Made by a program: the position numbers and the translations under genes
The notes under the pieces: generated by a model
Told to the model about the DNA's origin: nothing
Seen by the model: only the letters and a program-made list of their open reading frames with translations
Databases searched by the model: none
DNA from: an uncultured Eubacteriales bacterium
Lineage (GTDB): Bacteria > Bacillota > Clostridia > Lachnospirales > CAG-274
Direction of reading: 5' to 3'
Length of the DNA: 63,643 nt
Assembly (NCBI GenBank): GCA_949293325.1
Contig: CASFCZ010000043.1
Span: forward strand, 1 to 63,643
Shown here: piece by piece, positions 7,434 through 16,215 of the stretch
Layout: each line of letters opens with the position of its first letter
Numbering within the stretch: position 1 is the first letter of the stretch

Positions 7434-10400
7434 TTATTCTGTGATTTCATTGTTGTAAGAAATGTTGGAAACAGAGATATCAGCGCATCTAGCTGCGTAG
7501 AAACCTGCATATACATAACCGGATGTAGCAACATTCTCGAATGTGTATGTGTCATCACCGAATGTACAAGTATAGTTCTGTCCCTTCTTAACAATGCTTA
7601 CATGTACAGTGCTACCAACCTCTGGAAGAGACTCGATAGACTTCTCTGTACCTGCTTTTAAAGCGCCGTCAAGTCTTGCAAATGTGCTCCAGAATACTGT
7701 AGAAGTTGCATCTGCTGAAGATGGTGTTCCTGCCATCTTAAGAGGACCTGCGGATACCCAGTTCTGAACGGCAATCTTATTGTTCTCGTTTACAAGAACA
7801 GTATCTGCTACGATAGCACCAAATCCAACCTGGCTGTTCTTATCATAGCTGTTGATTGTTATATCAGCGCTAAGCTCGAAGTTTACGTCAGAAGTTGGCA
7901 TATAGTACATAGCAAGACCGTCAGTTGTAGAAGCTATTTTACCATAGCTGTTCTTTGTACCAGTGCTAAGGATTTCACCAACCTTAACTCTGGCGGTGTT
8001 GCCCTCACCTGAAATAAGGAAGTTAGGCTCACCTGATTCTGTGTTAGTAGGATAAGCAAGCTTAGTATAGTCAGTCATTTCTTCCTCAAGACCTGTATCA
8101 GGGTTGATCTGTAATGACTTACCATAGAGCTTATCTGTACCACCGATATCACCGAAAGCTGTACCGTACCAGCCATCAGCTGTTGTCCAGAGTACGCTTT
8201 CAAGTGCTTCACCTGTAAGATCCTCTGTTGTAGGAGGAACATAACCAGGATTTACAACAAGGTAGTTAGCCTTTAAAGGAGCTGCAATATCACTCTTTAC
8301 ATAAGGAGCAAGAGTACTTGTTGACTTAGCGATAGCATCAGCCATCATATAAGCAACATAATGAGCACCATAGTTGTTAAGATGAGTGTTGTCTACAGAA
8401 GTAGGCTCCTCATTTGCCCATGAATGAAGGTATACGCTCTCACTTGGAGTAAGTGTGTCGTAAAGGTCCTTAGTCATCTGGGTATTATCAATTACTGTTA
8501 AACCAAGCTCTGCACCAAGATCTCTTACACACTGAGCATAGTCGCCGCCGTTGTCCTTGTGGAGCTGAGCATCTGACCAGTTACCACTGTCAGTACGTCT
8601 TACTGTAGGTGTGCAAAGGATAGGTGTAGCACCTGCTGCCTGAGCAAGCTGAATATAGTTTACATAAAGTGAATTTTTGAAGGAACCTGCTGTATCCTTG
8701 TCACCGAGAGGCTCAGTGTATCTTGTAGGATCCTCGTCCTTCTCATCATTGTGACCGAAAGCGATTATAAGGTAGTCGCCCTCGCCAATGCTGTCCTTAA
8801 GTGTCTGATAGTTAGCCTCTGAAGTGAAGCTCTTTGAGCTTCTGCCTGAAAGTGCAAGGTTAGTAACCTTTGCGCTGTCGTTAAGGTACTCAGGTAATGC
8901 AGTACCGAAACCTACTCTTTTGTAGTAAAGAGTAGCATCAGCAGATGCTTCATAGTCACAGCCTGTAGAGTCACCAACGATAAAAACGTCAACGCTCTCT
9001 AAAGCCTGATCAGTTGTAGTCTCTGTAGTTTCTTCACTTGATGAACCGGTACTGAAGTAGATACCGAATATAGGAAGGTTAGTACCCTGACCTACAATGT
9101 ATAATGTTTCGCCTGCCTTAACGGAAGCAGAAACAGTAGTATAGGTATCAGCCTCTGTATTTACAAAGCTTGCAATAGAAGTGATGGAACCGTTTTCAAC
9201 GGTAGCATCATCAGTTGTAAGATAAACAGCCTTACCGTTGTTTACCTTAACATCTACGCTTACAGTTACGTCTTCCTTAGCTGTTACAGCATAAGCAACA
9301 CGGCAAGCTCTGTAGTAAGGTGCACCTAAATCTGTTAATGCACCATCAATCTGGAGCTGAGTATTCTGGCTTGTACTAGCTGCATAACCTGTATACTCAT
9401 GACCGTTGATTGAAACAGGACCATCTGCATTTGCAGTGTAGTTCATGTTCTGTACGGTTTCTACACTAGCGTATACACCGTTGTAAACGATAGTACCTGC
9501 ATACTGAGGAGTAGCCTCTGTATCAGCAATGTACTCGTTTGCAGATTCAACCTCCATAGTGGTTGTTTCTGTTACTGCCTCTGTAGTAGGCTCTGCTGGG
9601 AAAGCAAAGTCTGCATCAAGAACCTTCTGAAGAATCATAGCTGCATCATCTGCTGTAATAGAGTCACTTGCATTTACATCAGCGCCAGCAAAGTCAAATC
9701 TGCTGTCGTTAGCAAGTGTAGCGTCAAGGGTATATGCAAGAACTGCAGCAGCGTCGTTAGCAGTAAGAACACCTGTCTTATCTACGTCGCCCCAAAGGCC
9801 CTTGAATACTTCCTCGTAGCTGTACATATAAGGAATCCATGTGTTACCAACACCATAAGCTGTTGTAAGACCTGCATCACCAACATAAGCTGCTGCCTCG
9901 TCCTCAGTGAGGATCTTATTTACAAGACCTGCAACATCACTTGTTGTGTTGAAGAGTTCATTCTTATTTGTGTTGTTGTATTCCTGGAATATAGCTGATG
10001 CGCCTTCGCCTGTGCTCATTTCGCCCCAGCCTGTATTCTTAATATAACCGTTAGTTTCGGTATTGATAAATGTAGCATTTGATGAAGCGCCCCATGTTCT
10101 GCCGTAAAGACCGGAAACATCCTCGCTGTCGCCAACACCATCGGTAGTTATAGTACAGTTTCTGAAGATATATGGATTTGTCTTAGGAGCTGTAATATAT
10201 CCTACCTTACCGTTGTTTGAAGGATCGTGAGCAAATGTCTTCCACTGAAGCTCACAGTTATCAAATATAGCTGCAAACTCACCGCAGATGTAGTCAGTGT
10301 TACCACCGATTACACAATCCTTGAAGTATGCACTGTAACCATTGTTAGCAGAACCGTTTCTACCAAGAGTATCCTGAGAAGAAAGGATCTGACAGTTGTA

Positions 10401-12884
10401 AACAGAGATATTCTTAGCTTCAATATAGAAAGCATTTGATCTTTCCTTAGAAGCATAAGCTGTAACATCAGTTTCAGCTGTTCTTGCTGGGATACCACTT
10501 ACTGTACCCTGAATATCCTCTAATTCCTTAGCTGTTACCTCATAGTTATATGTATTTCTGAAAATTGTGTTTTCAGCGATGAAGTTGTCGCCCCTTACGA
10601 TGGCAACACCACCCCAAAGGTTACCGTTACCCTCTGAAGCTGAGTACTTATCTCTGAAAAGTCTTTCATTGTAAAGGCCTGTGCCTGGATCAACTGAGTA
10701 GTAAAGTGTACCTACACCATAGTACCAGTTAAGCTCATGACCATTACCGTTTAATGTAATATAAGGAGCGTCAAATACTACCTGCTCCTGCATATCTGCA
10801 GTAAGGTTGATAGTAACACGACCTTCTTCACCGGCAGGTCTGTCCATAGCCTTAACAGCTGTTACAGCCTCGCCTAATGTGTCATAATCACCAGGAACAT
10901 TGATCTCATTCTTAAACTCTACAACAGGAATTACATCAATAGATGTAAGGTAGTTTGTACCATATGTAGTACCGAATGTAATTGTAACCGCGGTCTCTGT
11001 ACCGTCAGTTGTATAAGTAAATGTATCAATCTGGCTTGTGCTGTTTGATGTAGAACCACCGTTTACAGCACCTGCTGCACCGTTAATAGTGAACTCTGAC
11101 TGATAATATGAGCTTACGTTGATAACTGTTGGGCCACTTACAGGAATTGTAAGGACTGCATCAGCCTTAGCTGTAAAGTCATTACCTCTTGAAGCAGCTG
11201 TACCAGCTGTTATAAAGTCAACCATAGCATCAGGATTAAATGTACCTGTTGTCTTAGGTAACTCAACATAAACTTCATTTACATTTGCAGTACCTGCAGA
11301 TACCTTAACTCTATCGTATGTAGTACCGCCATTTGTAGTTGTAACTACTGTGTTGTAGTCGCCTGGCTTAATAGATGCTGAATAAGTCATATCAGCATTA
11401 ATTGTAGCCAATGTTTCGGAATTGTTTACCATGTTGACAAACTTAAGCTCTGTAACAGTACCTGCAGGAGTACCTGTAATTGTACCTGTAAGAGACTCAT
11501 CAGGAATATCAACAAGGTCAAATACAACAGCATCTTCGCTTGCAACGAAGGAAGCACTGCCGTTTACGGAAGCACCTACACCACCGTCATTAGTAGTGAT
11601 GTTATAGGTGTGACCCTTTGAAAGTTTAACCTCAGTTGTAGAAGTTGTAACAACTGCTGATGGGTCGCCTCCGAGATAAGCGTCTGTAAGATAAATCTCA
11701 AGACTTGCAAGGCTGCTTTCGTTAGCACTGATGTTGTTTGTTGAAACAGGAGTGGTAACAGGCTCGTCTACAACGTATTCAATACCTGCGTAACCACAGT
11801 TGTTGGTCTTACCTGTTGTAGACATTACATAGGTATGACCAGGCTCAGCCTTAAATGCGTAGAAATGATCATTAATATCAGGATCATCTACATAGCCATA
11901 ACGCTCGCCTGTAACTGCATTGAAATCCCATACCCTTACAAAGGATGTAGAATAGTAAAATACAGTAACTGTACCTGCTGCTGCAGGTGTAAATTCAAGT
12001 GCAGTACCATCGCCCTGTACAGGAATGGTTGTAATATCACTAGCTGTAGCGTTTCTAGGACCTGCCTTGTAGAAGTTTACGGTCTTGCCGTTAAGCTCTA
12101 CATTCTGGAACTCAGGTCTCTCAGGAGTAAACTTGGTTTCTCCGCTGCCTACAAGCTCAAGCTTACTGTCTGCAAACATACGTACACCAGGCTCAACTGT
12201 CATAATAACAGTAGGAGCACCTGTCTCGTCTACTCCATCAACAGGAGTAGCCTCATCATCAAGCCAGTATGAGAAGCTTTCAGCAACGCCTGTTGCAGCT
12301 GCCTTATTTGCAACTGTTACGCCGTGAAGATAAGACTCCCCGTCTGGTGAACTAAGTGTAATTGTAAGGGTTGTTGCGTCTCCCATATAATCAAGTGACA
12401 CCACCTCACCATCAGTTGTACCCTTAGCTGCAAGTGTACCTATCTGATTGCCTGCTGCATCTGTAACGGTAAACTGTGTACCGTTACCATAGAGGCACAG
12501 AGAAAGGGAAATTGTAGCATTGCCGGATACGGCTGCCTGAATCTGATCGCCATCATAGACTGATGTCATATGGTTATCATTTCTCTTAACAGCTTTACCG
12601 CTTGGTGACACAAACTTGATAGTACCACTTTCGTCAGTTACTCCATCAAGAAGAGCACCTGCCTCAAGAGAAGCAAAATCAAGTGTGTAGGTCTTACCTG
12701 CTTCAGGAGTACCTAAACTGCCACCACTTGTGGTAACATCTGCTGAACCGCCGCTTGTTACAGCATCCTGACCTGCAGCAACACTGCCTTCAGCACCGCT
12801 TACTACTGTTGAACCAACAATAGATGTAATAAGCATTACACCTGCAAGCAGACGGCTCAAAGTTCTTTTTGAACTCTTTTTCAT
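7434..12884 (-). CDS. Secreted multidomain pectinesterase (CE8) - dockerin - SGNH acetylesterase
   Basis: 1,816 residues from MKKSSKRTLSRLLAG (site AAGGAGG); an upstream in-frame Met has no site. After the signal peptide come beta-rich modules (about 40-640). A CE8 right-handed beta-helix follows (about 655-985), with SSQDTLG (about 834), NTDYICGE (about 862, nucleophile Asp) and GRTWG (about 926). A type I dockerin (about 1028-1095; two Asp/Asn loops GDVDKTGVLTANDA and ADVNASDSITADDA) sits in the middle. A Thr-rich linker and a beta module lead to a GDSL/SGNH domain (about 1295-1515) with VGDSTG, AFGHNDE and DNTHLNNYG, matching rhamnogalacturonan acetylesterases (CE12). A C-terminal beta module of about 230 residues may bind glycan. 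It should demethylate and deacetylate pectin on a cohesin scaffold or at the surface. Confidence 0.88.
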   Translation of the reverse strand: MKKSSKRTLSRLLAGVMLITSIVGSTVVSGAEGSVAAGQDAVTSGGSADVTTSGGSLGTPEAGKTYTLDFASLEAGALLDGVTDESGTIKFVSPSGKAVKRNDNHMTSVYDGDQIQAAVSGNATISLSLCLYGNGTQFTVTDAAGNQIGTLAAKGTTDGEVVSLDYMGDATTLTITLSSPDGESYLHGVTVANKAAATGVAESFSYWLDDEATPVDGVDETGAPTVIMTVEPGVRMFADSKLELVGSGETKFTPERPEFQNVELNGKTVNFYKAGPRNATASDITTIPVQGDGTALEFTPAAAGTVTVFYYSTSFVRVWDFNAVTGERYGYVDDPDINDHFYAFKAEPGHTYVMSTTGKTNNCGYAGIEYVVDEPVTTPVSTNNISANESSLASLEIYLTDAYLGGDPSAVVTTSTTEVKLSKGHTYNITTNDGGVGASVNGSASFVASEDAVVFDLVDIPDESLTGTITGTPAGTVTELKFVNMVNNSETLATINADMTYSASIKPGDYNTVVTTTNGGTTYDRVKVSAGTANVNEVYVELPKTTGTFNPDAMVDFITAGTAASRGNDFTAKADAVLTIPVSGPTVINVSSYYQSEFTINGAAGAVNGGSTSNSTSQIDTFTYTTDGTETAVTITFGTTYGTNYLTSIDVIPVVEFKNEINVPGDYDTLGEAVTAVKAMDRPAGEEGRVTINLTADMQEQVVFDAPYITLNGNGHELNWYYGVGTLYYSVDPGTGLYNERLFRDKYSASEGNGNLWGGVAIVRGDNFIAENTIFRNTYNYEVTAKELEDIQGTVSGIPARTAETDVTAYASKERSNAFYIEAKNISVYNCQILSSQDTLGRNGSANNGYSAYFKDCVIGGNTDYICGEFAAIFDNCELQWKTFAHDPSNNGKVGYITAPKTNPYIFRNCTITTDGVGDSEDVSGLYGRTWGASSNATFINTETNGYIKNTGWGEMSTGEGASAIFQEYNNTNKNELFNTTSDVAGLVNKILTEDEAAAYVGDAGLTTAYGVGNTWIPYMYSYEEVFKGLWGDVDKTGVLTANDAAAVLAYTLDATLANDSRFDFAGADVNASDSITADDAAMILQKVLDADFAFPAEPTTEAVTETTTMEVESANEYIADTEATPQYAGTIVYNGVYASVETVQNMNYTANADGPVSINGHEYTGYAASTSQNTQLQIDGALTDLGAPYYRACRVAYAVTAKEDVTVSVDVKVNNGKAVYLTTDDATVENGSITSIASFVNTEADTYTTVSASVKAGETLYIVGQGTNLPIFGIYFSTGSSSEETTETTTDQALESVDVFIVGDSTGCDYEASADATLYYKRVGFGTALPEYLNDSAKVTNLALSGRSSKSFTSEANYQTLKDSIGEGDYLIIAFGHNDEKDEDPTRYTEPLGDKDTAGSFKNSLYVNYIQLAQAAGATPILCTPTVRRTDSGNWSDAQLHKDNGGDYAQCVRDLGAELGLTVIDNTQMTKDLYDTLTPSESVYLHSWANEEPTSVDNTHLNNYGAHYVAYMMADAIAKSTSTLAPYVKSDIAAPLKANYLVVNPGYVPPTTEDLTGEALESVLWTTADGWYGTAFGDIGGTDKLYGKSLQINPDTGLEEEMTDYTKLAYPTNTESGEPNFLISGEGNTARVKVGEILSTGTKNSYGKIASTTDGLAMYYMPTSDVNFELSADITINSYDKNSQVGFGAIVADTVLVNENNKIAVQNWVSAGPLKMAGTPSSADATSTVFWSTFARLDGALKAGTEKSIESLPEVGSTVHVSIVKKGQNYTCTFGDDTYTFENVATSGYVYAGFYAARCADISVSNISYNNEITE

Positions 12885-12910
12885 AATATTCCTCCTTTTT
12901 ATAAATTTGT

Positions 12911-13009
12911 GTCGTAAAATTTGCCCATTTAACAATATTGACCTATGTCTTTTTTGTTAAAATTATACGACGTTCATTTATATTATAACACAAGCGAAAG
13001 TAAAATCAA
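12911..13009 (-). promoter_or_regulatory. Pectinesterase promoter and structured 5' UTR
   Basis: -35 TTGATT (13004-13009), a 16-bp spacer and -10 TATAAT (12982-12987). The transcript leader of about 90 nt contains an imperfect long-range inverted repeat, GTCGTA (12966-12971) with TACGAC (12911-12916), extended inward by AATTTTAAC pairing with GTTAAA...AATT. The hairpin lies just upstream of the ribosome-binding site. Confidence 0.6.
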
Positions 13010-13347
13010 TATGATATTTCAATTTAATTGCAATGTTTCATAAAAATTGTATAAAAGGATTAAATGTGTTTAAAGAGCATATTTTAGAGGGTTTTGGCTA
13101 ATCCCTTTGACCATAGTTGTACGTACAGATAAGGATTTTCTTTAATGCAGCATGATTTTTTTGTTAAAATTGACAATATAGCTTCAGCAAAATGTACAAT
13201 AAAAATAATAATAACTCAAAAATAAAAGGCAACTTTGCATTTTGTTATTTTTTTCCCATATTTTTCTTGAAATTTCTTGAATATAACTTTACATTTACTG
13301 AAAAATTTGTGTATTAACTTTAATTTTCGTTAAATTTAAAAAATCTA
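13010..13347. other. AT-rich intergenic stretch without a gene
   Basis: About 340 bp between the divergent pectinesterase and alcohol dehydrogenase promoters. It is strongly AT-rich. I see no reading frame with a ribosome-binding site, no RNA gene and no clear repeat. It probably holds only upstream regulatory DNA. Confidence 0.5.
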
Positions 13348-13376
13348 TTGAACATAAAACAGGAAAGTGTTATAAT
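13348..13376 (+). promoter_or_regulatory. Alcohol dehydrogenase promoter
   Basis: -35 TTGAAC (13348-13353), a 17-bp spacer and -10 TATAAT (13371-13376). The ribosome-binding site AAGGGGG (13412-13418) and the ATG at 13429 follow. Confidence 0.75.
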
Positions 13377-13428
13377 AATCATGTTAAAAAAATAACATAC
13401 ATAGCTTTTATAAGGGGGCTTAATTATT

Positions 13429-14601
13429 ATGATGAGATTTACACTGCCACGTGATATTTATTATGGTAAGGATGCCATGTCTGTACTTAAGACCATTAAG
13501 GGTAAAAAGGCTGTTATCGTACTGGGAGGCGGATCTATGAAAAGATTCGGCTTTCTGGATAAGGCACTTGGATACCTTAAGGAAGCAGGCATTGAAACAA
13601 AGCTTATTGAAAATGTAGAGCCTGATCCTTCTGTTGAAACAGTTATGAAGGGTGCAGAGGTAATGAGGGAATTTGAGCCTGACCTTATTGTTGCAATGGG
13701 GGGCGGTTCTCCTATAGATGCGGCTAAGGCCATGTGGGTCTTTTATGAGTATCCAGACACAAGCTTTGAGGAAATATTACAGCCATTTTCTTTCCCTGAA
13801 CTCAGAAAGAAAGCAAAGTTTGTTGCAATCTCCTCCACTTCAGGTACTGCTACGGAGGTAACTGCATTTTCCGTTATTACCGACTATGCTAAGGGTATTA
13901 AATATCCTCTTGCGGACTTTAACATTACTCCTGATATTGCTATTGTTGATCCTGAGCTTGCTTCTACCATGCCTCCTAAGCTTACTGCTCATACAGGTAT
14001 GGATGCTCTTACCCATGCCATTGAGGCTTATGTTTCTACAATGAACAGCCCATTTACCGATCCACTTGCCCTTAAGGCTATACATATGGTATTTGATTAT
14101 CTTCCGGACTCATATAAGGGTGATACAAATGCCAGGGAGCAGATGCACTATGCTCAGTGTCTTGCAGGTGAAGCCTTCTCAAATGCGCTGCTTGGTATAG
14201 TACATTCAATGGCACACAAAACAGGTGCTGCATTCTCTACAGGTCATATTCCTCACGGTTGTGCAAATGCAATTTATCTGCCTTATGTAATCAAGTTTAA
14301 TGCAAAATGCGCCAAGGCTCGTTATGGTGATATTGCAAGAAGCATTGGCATTGAGGGCAGTGACGAGGAGTGTGTAAAGGCACTTTGTGACAAGATTGAT
14401 CAGTACAATGTTATGCTTAATATTCCTAAGACCCTTAAGGAATTTGGTGTACTTGAAGACGAGTTTAAGGCTAAGGTTGGAGAGATAGCTGTAAATGCTG
14501 TAGGGGATGCTTGTACAGGTTCAAACCCACGTCCTATTACACCTGAGGAAATGGAAAAGCTTCTTACCTGCACTTACTATGGTACAGAGGTTGACTTCTG
14601 A
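13429..14601 (+). CDS. Iron-containing alcohol dehydrogenase
   Basis: 390 residues, full length for the group III (Fe-dependent) family. The N-terminal NAD(P)-binding part carries the GGGSPIDAAKA motif. Metal ligands are Asp192 and His196 in GMDALTHAIEAY, plus the histidines of VHSMAHKTG and GHIPHGCANA. The GHIPHG segment is three residues longer than in FucO-type enzymes, as in a subgroup common in Clostridia. It reduces acetaldehyde or a related aldehyde to alcohol with NAD(P)H, consistent with a fermentative anaerobe. It is a monocistronic gene with its own promoter and terminator. A second ATG follows the first; the first is better spaced from the ribosome-binding site. The exact substrate is unknown. 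Confidence 0.9.
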   Translation: MMRFTLPRDIYYGKDAMSVLKTIKGKKAVIVLGGGSMKRFGFLDKALGYLKEAGIETKLIENVEPDPSVETVMKGAEVMREFEPDLIVAMGGGSPIDAAKAMWVFYEYPDTSFEEILQPFSFPELRKKAKFVAISSTSGTATEVTAFSVITDYAKGIKYPLADFNITPDIAIVDPELASTMPPKLTAHTGMDALTHAIEAYVSTMNSPFTDPLALKAIHMVFDYLPDSYKGDTNAREQMHYAQCLAGEAFSNALLGIVHSMAHKTGAAFSTGHIPHGCANAIYLPYVIKFNAKCAKARYGDIARSIGIEGSDEECVKALCDKIDQYNVMLNIPKTLKEFGVLEDEFKAKVGEIAVNAVGDACTGSNPRPITPEEMEKLLTCTYYGTEVDF

Positions 14602-14613
14602 TAAAACAATTTT

Positions 14614-14644
14614 AAGGTGCCGTATTACAGCGGCACCTTTTTTA
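14614..14644 (+). terminator. Terminator of the alcohol dehydrogenase gene
   Basis: A 9-bp stem AAGGTGCCG/CGGCACCTT with an 8-nt loop and a following T run, 12 bp after the stop codon. Confidence 0.9.
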
Positions 14645-14653
14645 ATTAAGAAA

Positions 14654-15008
14654 GGCAGGGGGATCCCTGCCTCAGCGTGTCGAAAAAGTCGACACGCTTG
14701 CAAGAAATGCTTGCATTTCTTGCAGTAGGGGTACTGACGTACCCACCTCTGCATCGCAAAGTATGCGACCGCCCTTTGGGCGGCTTTTGCTGAAAGCAAA
14801 AGTGCTGTGAAAGTAGTGAACCGTTCCTCAAGGGGATAAAACCCCTTGAGAAACTCTCACTATACCCTCGAACGGGCAAAGCCCGTCCTGCGGATTAAAG
14901 TCTGCGACGCTTTAAGTTACCTAAAAATGCAGGCTAGACATTTATTTAATTCAAAAAATCCATCGTTTTACAGGTTTATTGACAGTCTGAGGCAGGGGGA
15001 TCCCTGCC
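14654..15008. mobile_element. Hairpin-rich non-coding element, copy A, with duplicated hairpin flanks
   Basis: The body spans 14673-14990 (about 318 bp) and is nearly identical to a second copy at 49145-49463 over its first 270 bp or so. It is a chain of at least eight stem-loops, e.g. AGCGTGTCGA/TCGACACGCT, GCAAGAAATGC/GCATTTCTTGC, GGGTAC/GTACCC, CCGCCC/GGGCGG and CTCAAGGGG/CCCCTTGAG. The ends form imperfect terminal inverted repeats (TCAGCGTGTCGAAAAA and, inverted from the right end, TCAGACTGTCAATAAA). On each side stands the same 18-bp palindrome GGCAGGGGGATCCCTGCC (14654-14671 and 14991-15008). No transposase is encoded. It lies between the convergent adh and thiI genes. Best explained as a MITE-like element that entered a bidirectional terminator and duplicated it. 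Confidence 0.75.
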
Positions 15009-15015
15009 TTCTGTA

Positions 15016-16206
15016 TTATATTCCCTTACACTGTATTACTTCTCTGTTGCTTACCGCTTCATTTATCATTTCATCAAGTCCCTCAAGCCTTTTACGCTCC
15101 ATGTTTTCTATTATACTTTTCTTTGGCTTTGTTTCAGGATGTTTTGCCACAAAGATGGTACAGCAATCCTCATAAGGTCTCACTGAAATATCAAAGGTGC
15201 CTATCTCCCTGGCAATATCCACTATCTCCTGCTTATCCATTGCACAAAGGGGCCGGAGAACAGGAAGATTACAAACTGCACTGTCAATGGCATTTATCGC
15301 CTCCATTGTCTGGCTTGCCACCTGACCTATGCTGTCCCCTGTTACAAGGGCAAGATCACCGTTCTCAAGAGCAATTTTCTCTGCTGCCTTTAACATGGCC
15401 CGTTTAAGGAATATAGTTATCTTTTCCCTTGGCACGCTTTCGTATATCTTAAGCTGTACCTGAGTAAATGGCACCACATTAAGCTTTACGCCACCTGTAA
15501 AAACAGCAAGCCTTTCTGCTAAATCCACAACCTTCTGCTTTGCCCTTTCTGAGGTATATGGAGGTGAGTCAAAGTATATTGCCTCTATTTCAACACCTCT
15601 CTTTGCAACCCTGAAGGCAGCAACGGGACTGTCTATGCCGCCGCTCATAAGTACGGCAGCCTTTCCTGATGTACCCATTGGCAGTCCGCCGAAGGTCTTT
15701 ATAAATTTACAGTAAATATAGGCATTGTTCCTCAGCTCGATATGAAGAACGGCCTCAGGATTATGAACATCCACCCTTAAGCCCTCAATCTGGCTGTTTA
15801 GGATATAACCTCCCACATCTGCCGAAACCTCATTGCTTGTATGGGGATAACGTTTGTCGGAGCGTTTTGTTTCCACCTTAAATGTAATATTACCCTCAGG
15901 GTACTGCCTTGCAAACTCTGCAAGACCTATTTCCCTGAGATTTTCAAGACTCTGATCCTCTGTTTCCACACAGGGACAAAGGGCCGTTACTCCAAGAGTG
16001 GTTGAAATACGTGGAATAACCTCCTCGTAATCAAAGTCCCCACCCTCATTTACCACAAGAAGTCTGCCCTGCTCCTTGTATACACGATAGGTCTGTAAAT
16101 ATGCAAGTCTGTCTATAATAGTTTTAATAAGTCGGTTTTCCACCAGATAGCGGTTACTACCTCTGGTGGCAATTTCACCATACTTAACAAGTAATACCTG
16201 TTTCAT
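15016..16206 (-). CDS. thiI: tRNA 4-thiouridine / thiazole sulfurtransferase ThiI
   Basis: 396 residues. The N-terminal ferredoxin-like part begins MKQVLLVKYGEIATRGSNR. A THUMP domain (about 60-165) and a PP-loop adenylation domain starting at LMSGGIDSPVAAF follow. The E. coli-type C-terminal rhodanese domain is absent, as in Bacillus ThiI, so sulfur must come directly from a partner cysteine desulfurase, which is encoded 9 bp upstream. It makes s4U8 in tRNA and can take part in thiazole synthesis. It is the last gene of the prmA-rsmE-desulfurase-thiI operon, and its end abuts the repeat element at 14654-15008. Confidence 0.93.
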   Translation of the reverse strand: MKQVLLVKYGEIATRGSNRYLVENRLIKTIIDRLAYLQTYRVYKEQGRLLVVNEGGDFDYEEVIPRISTTLGVTALCPCVETEDQSLENLREIGLAEFARQYPEGNITFKVETKRSDKRYPHTSNEVSADVGGYILNSQIEGLRVDVHNPEAVLHIELRNNAYIYCKFIKTFGGLPMGTSGKAAVLMSGGIDSPVAAFRVAKRGVEIEAIYFDSPPYTSERAKQKVVDLAERLAVFTGGVKLNVVPFTQVQLKIYESVPREKITIFLKRAMLKAAEKIALENGDLALVTGDSIGQVASQTMEAINAIDSAVCNLPVLRPLCAMDKQEIVDIAREIGTFDISVRPYEDCCTIFVAKHPETKPKKSIIENMERKRLEGLDEMINEAVSNREVIQCKGI

Positions 16207-16215
16207 ATTTTCTCC

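Noticed and set aside
14646..14879. Reading frames of 70-110 codons across the repeat element (both strands)
   Set aside because: They run through palindromic hairpins, have no ribosome-binding site, and are broken by an indel between the two copies.
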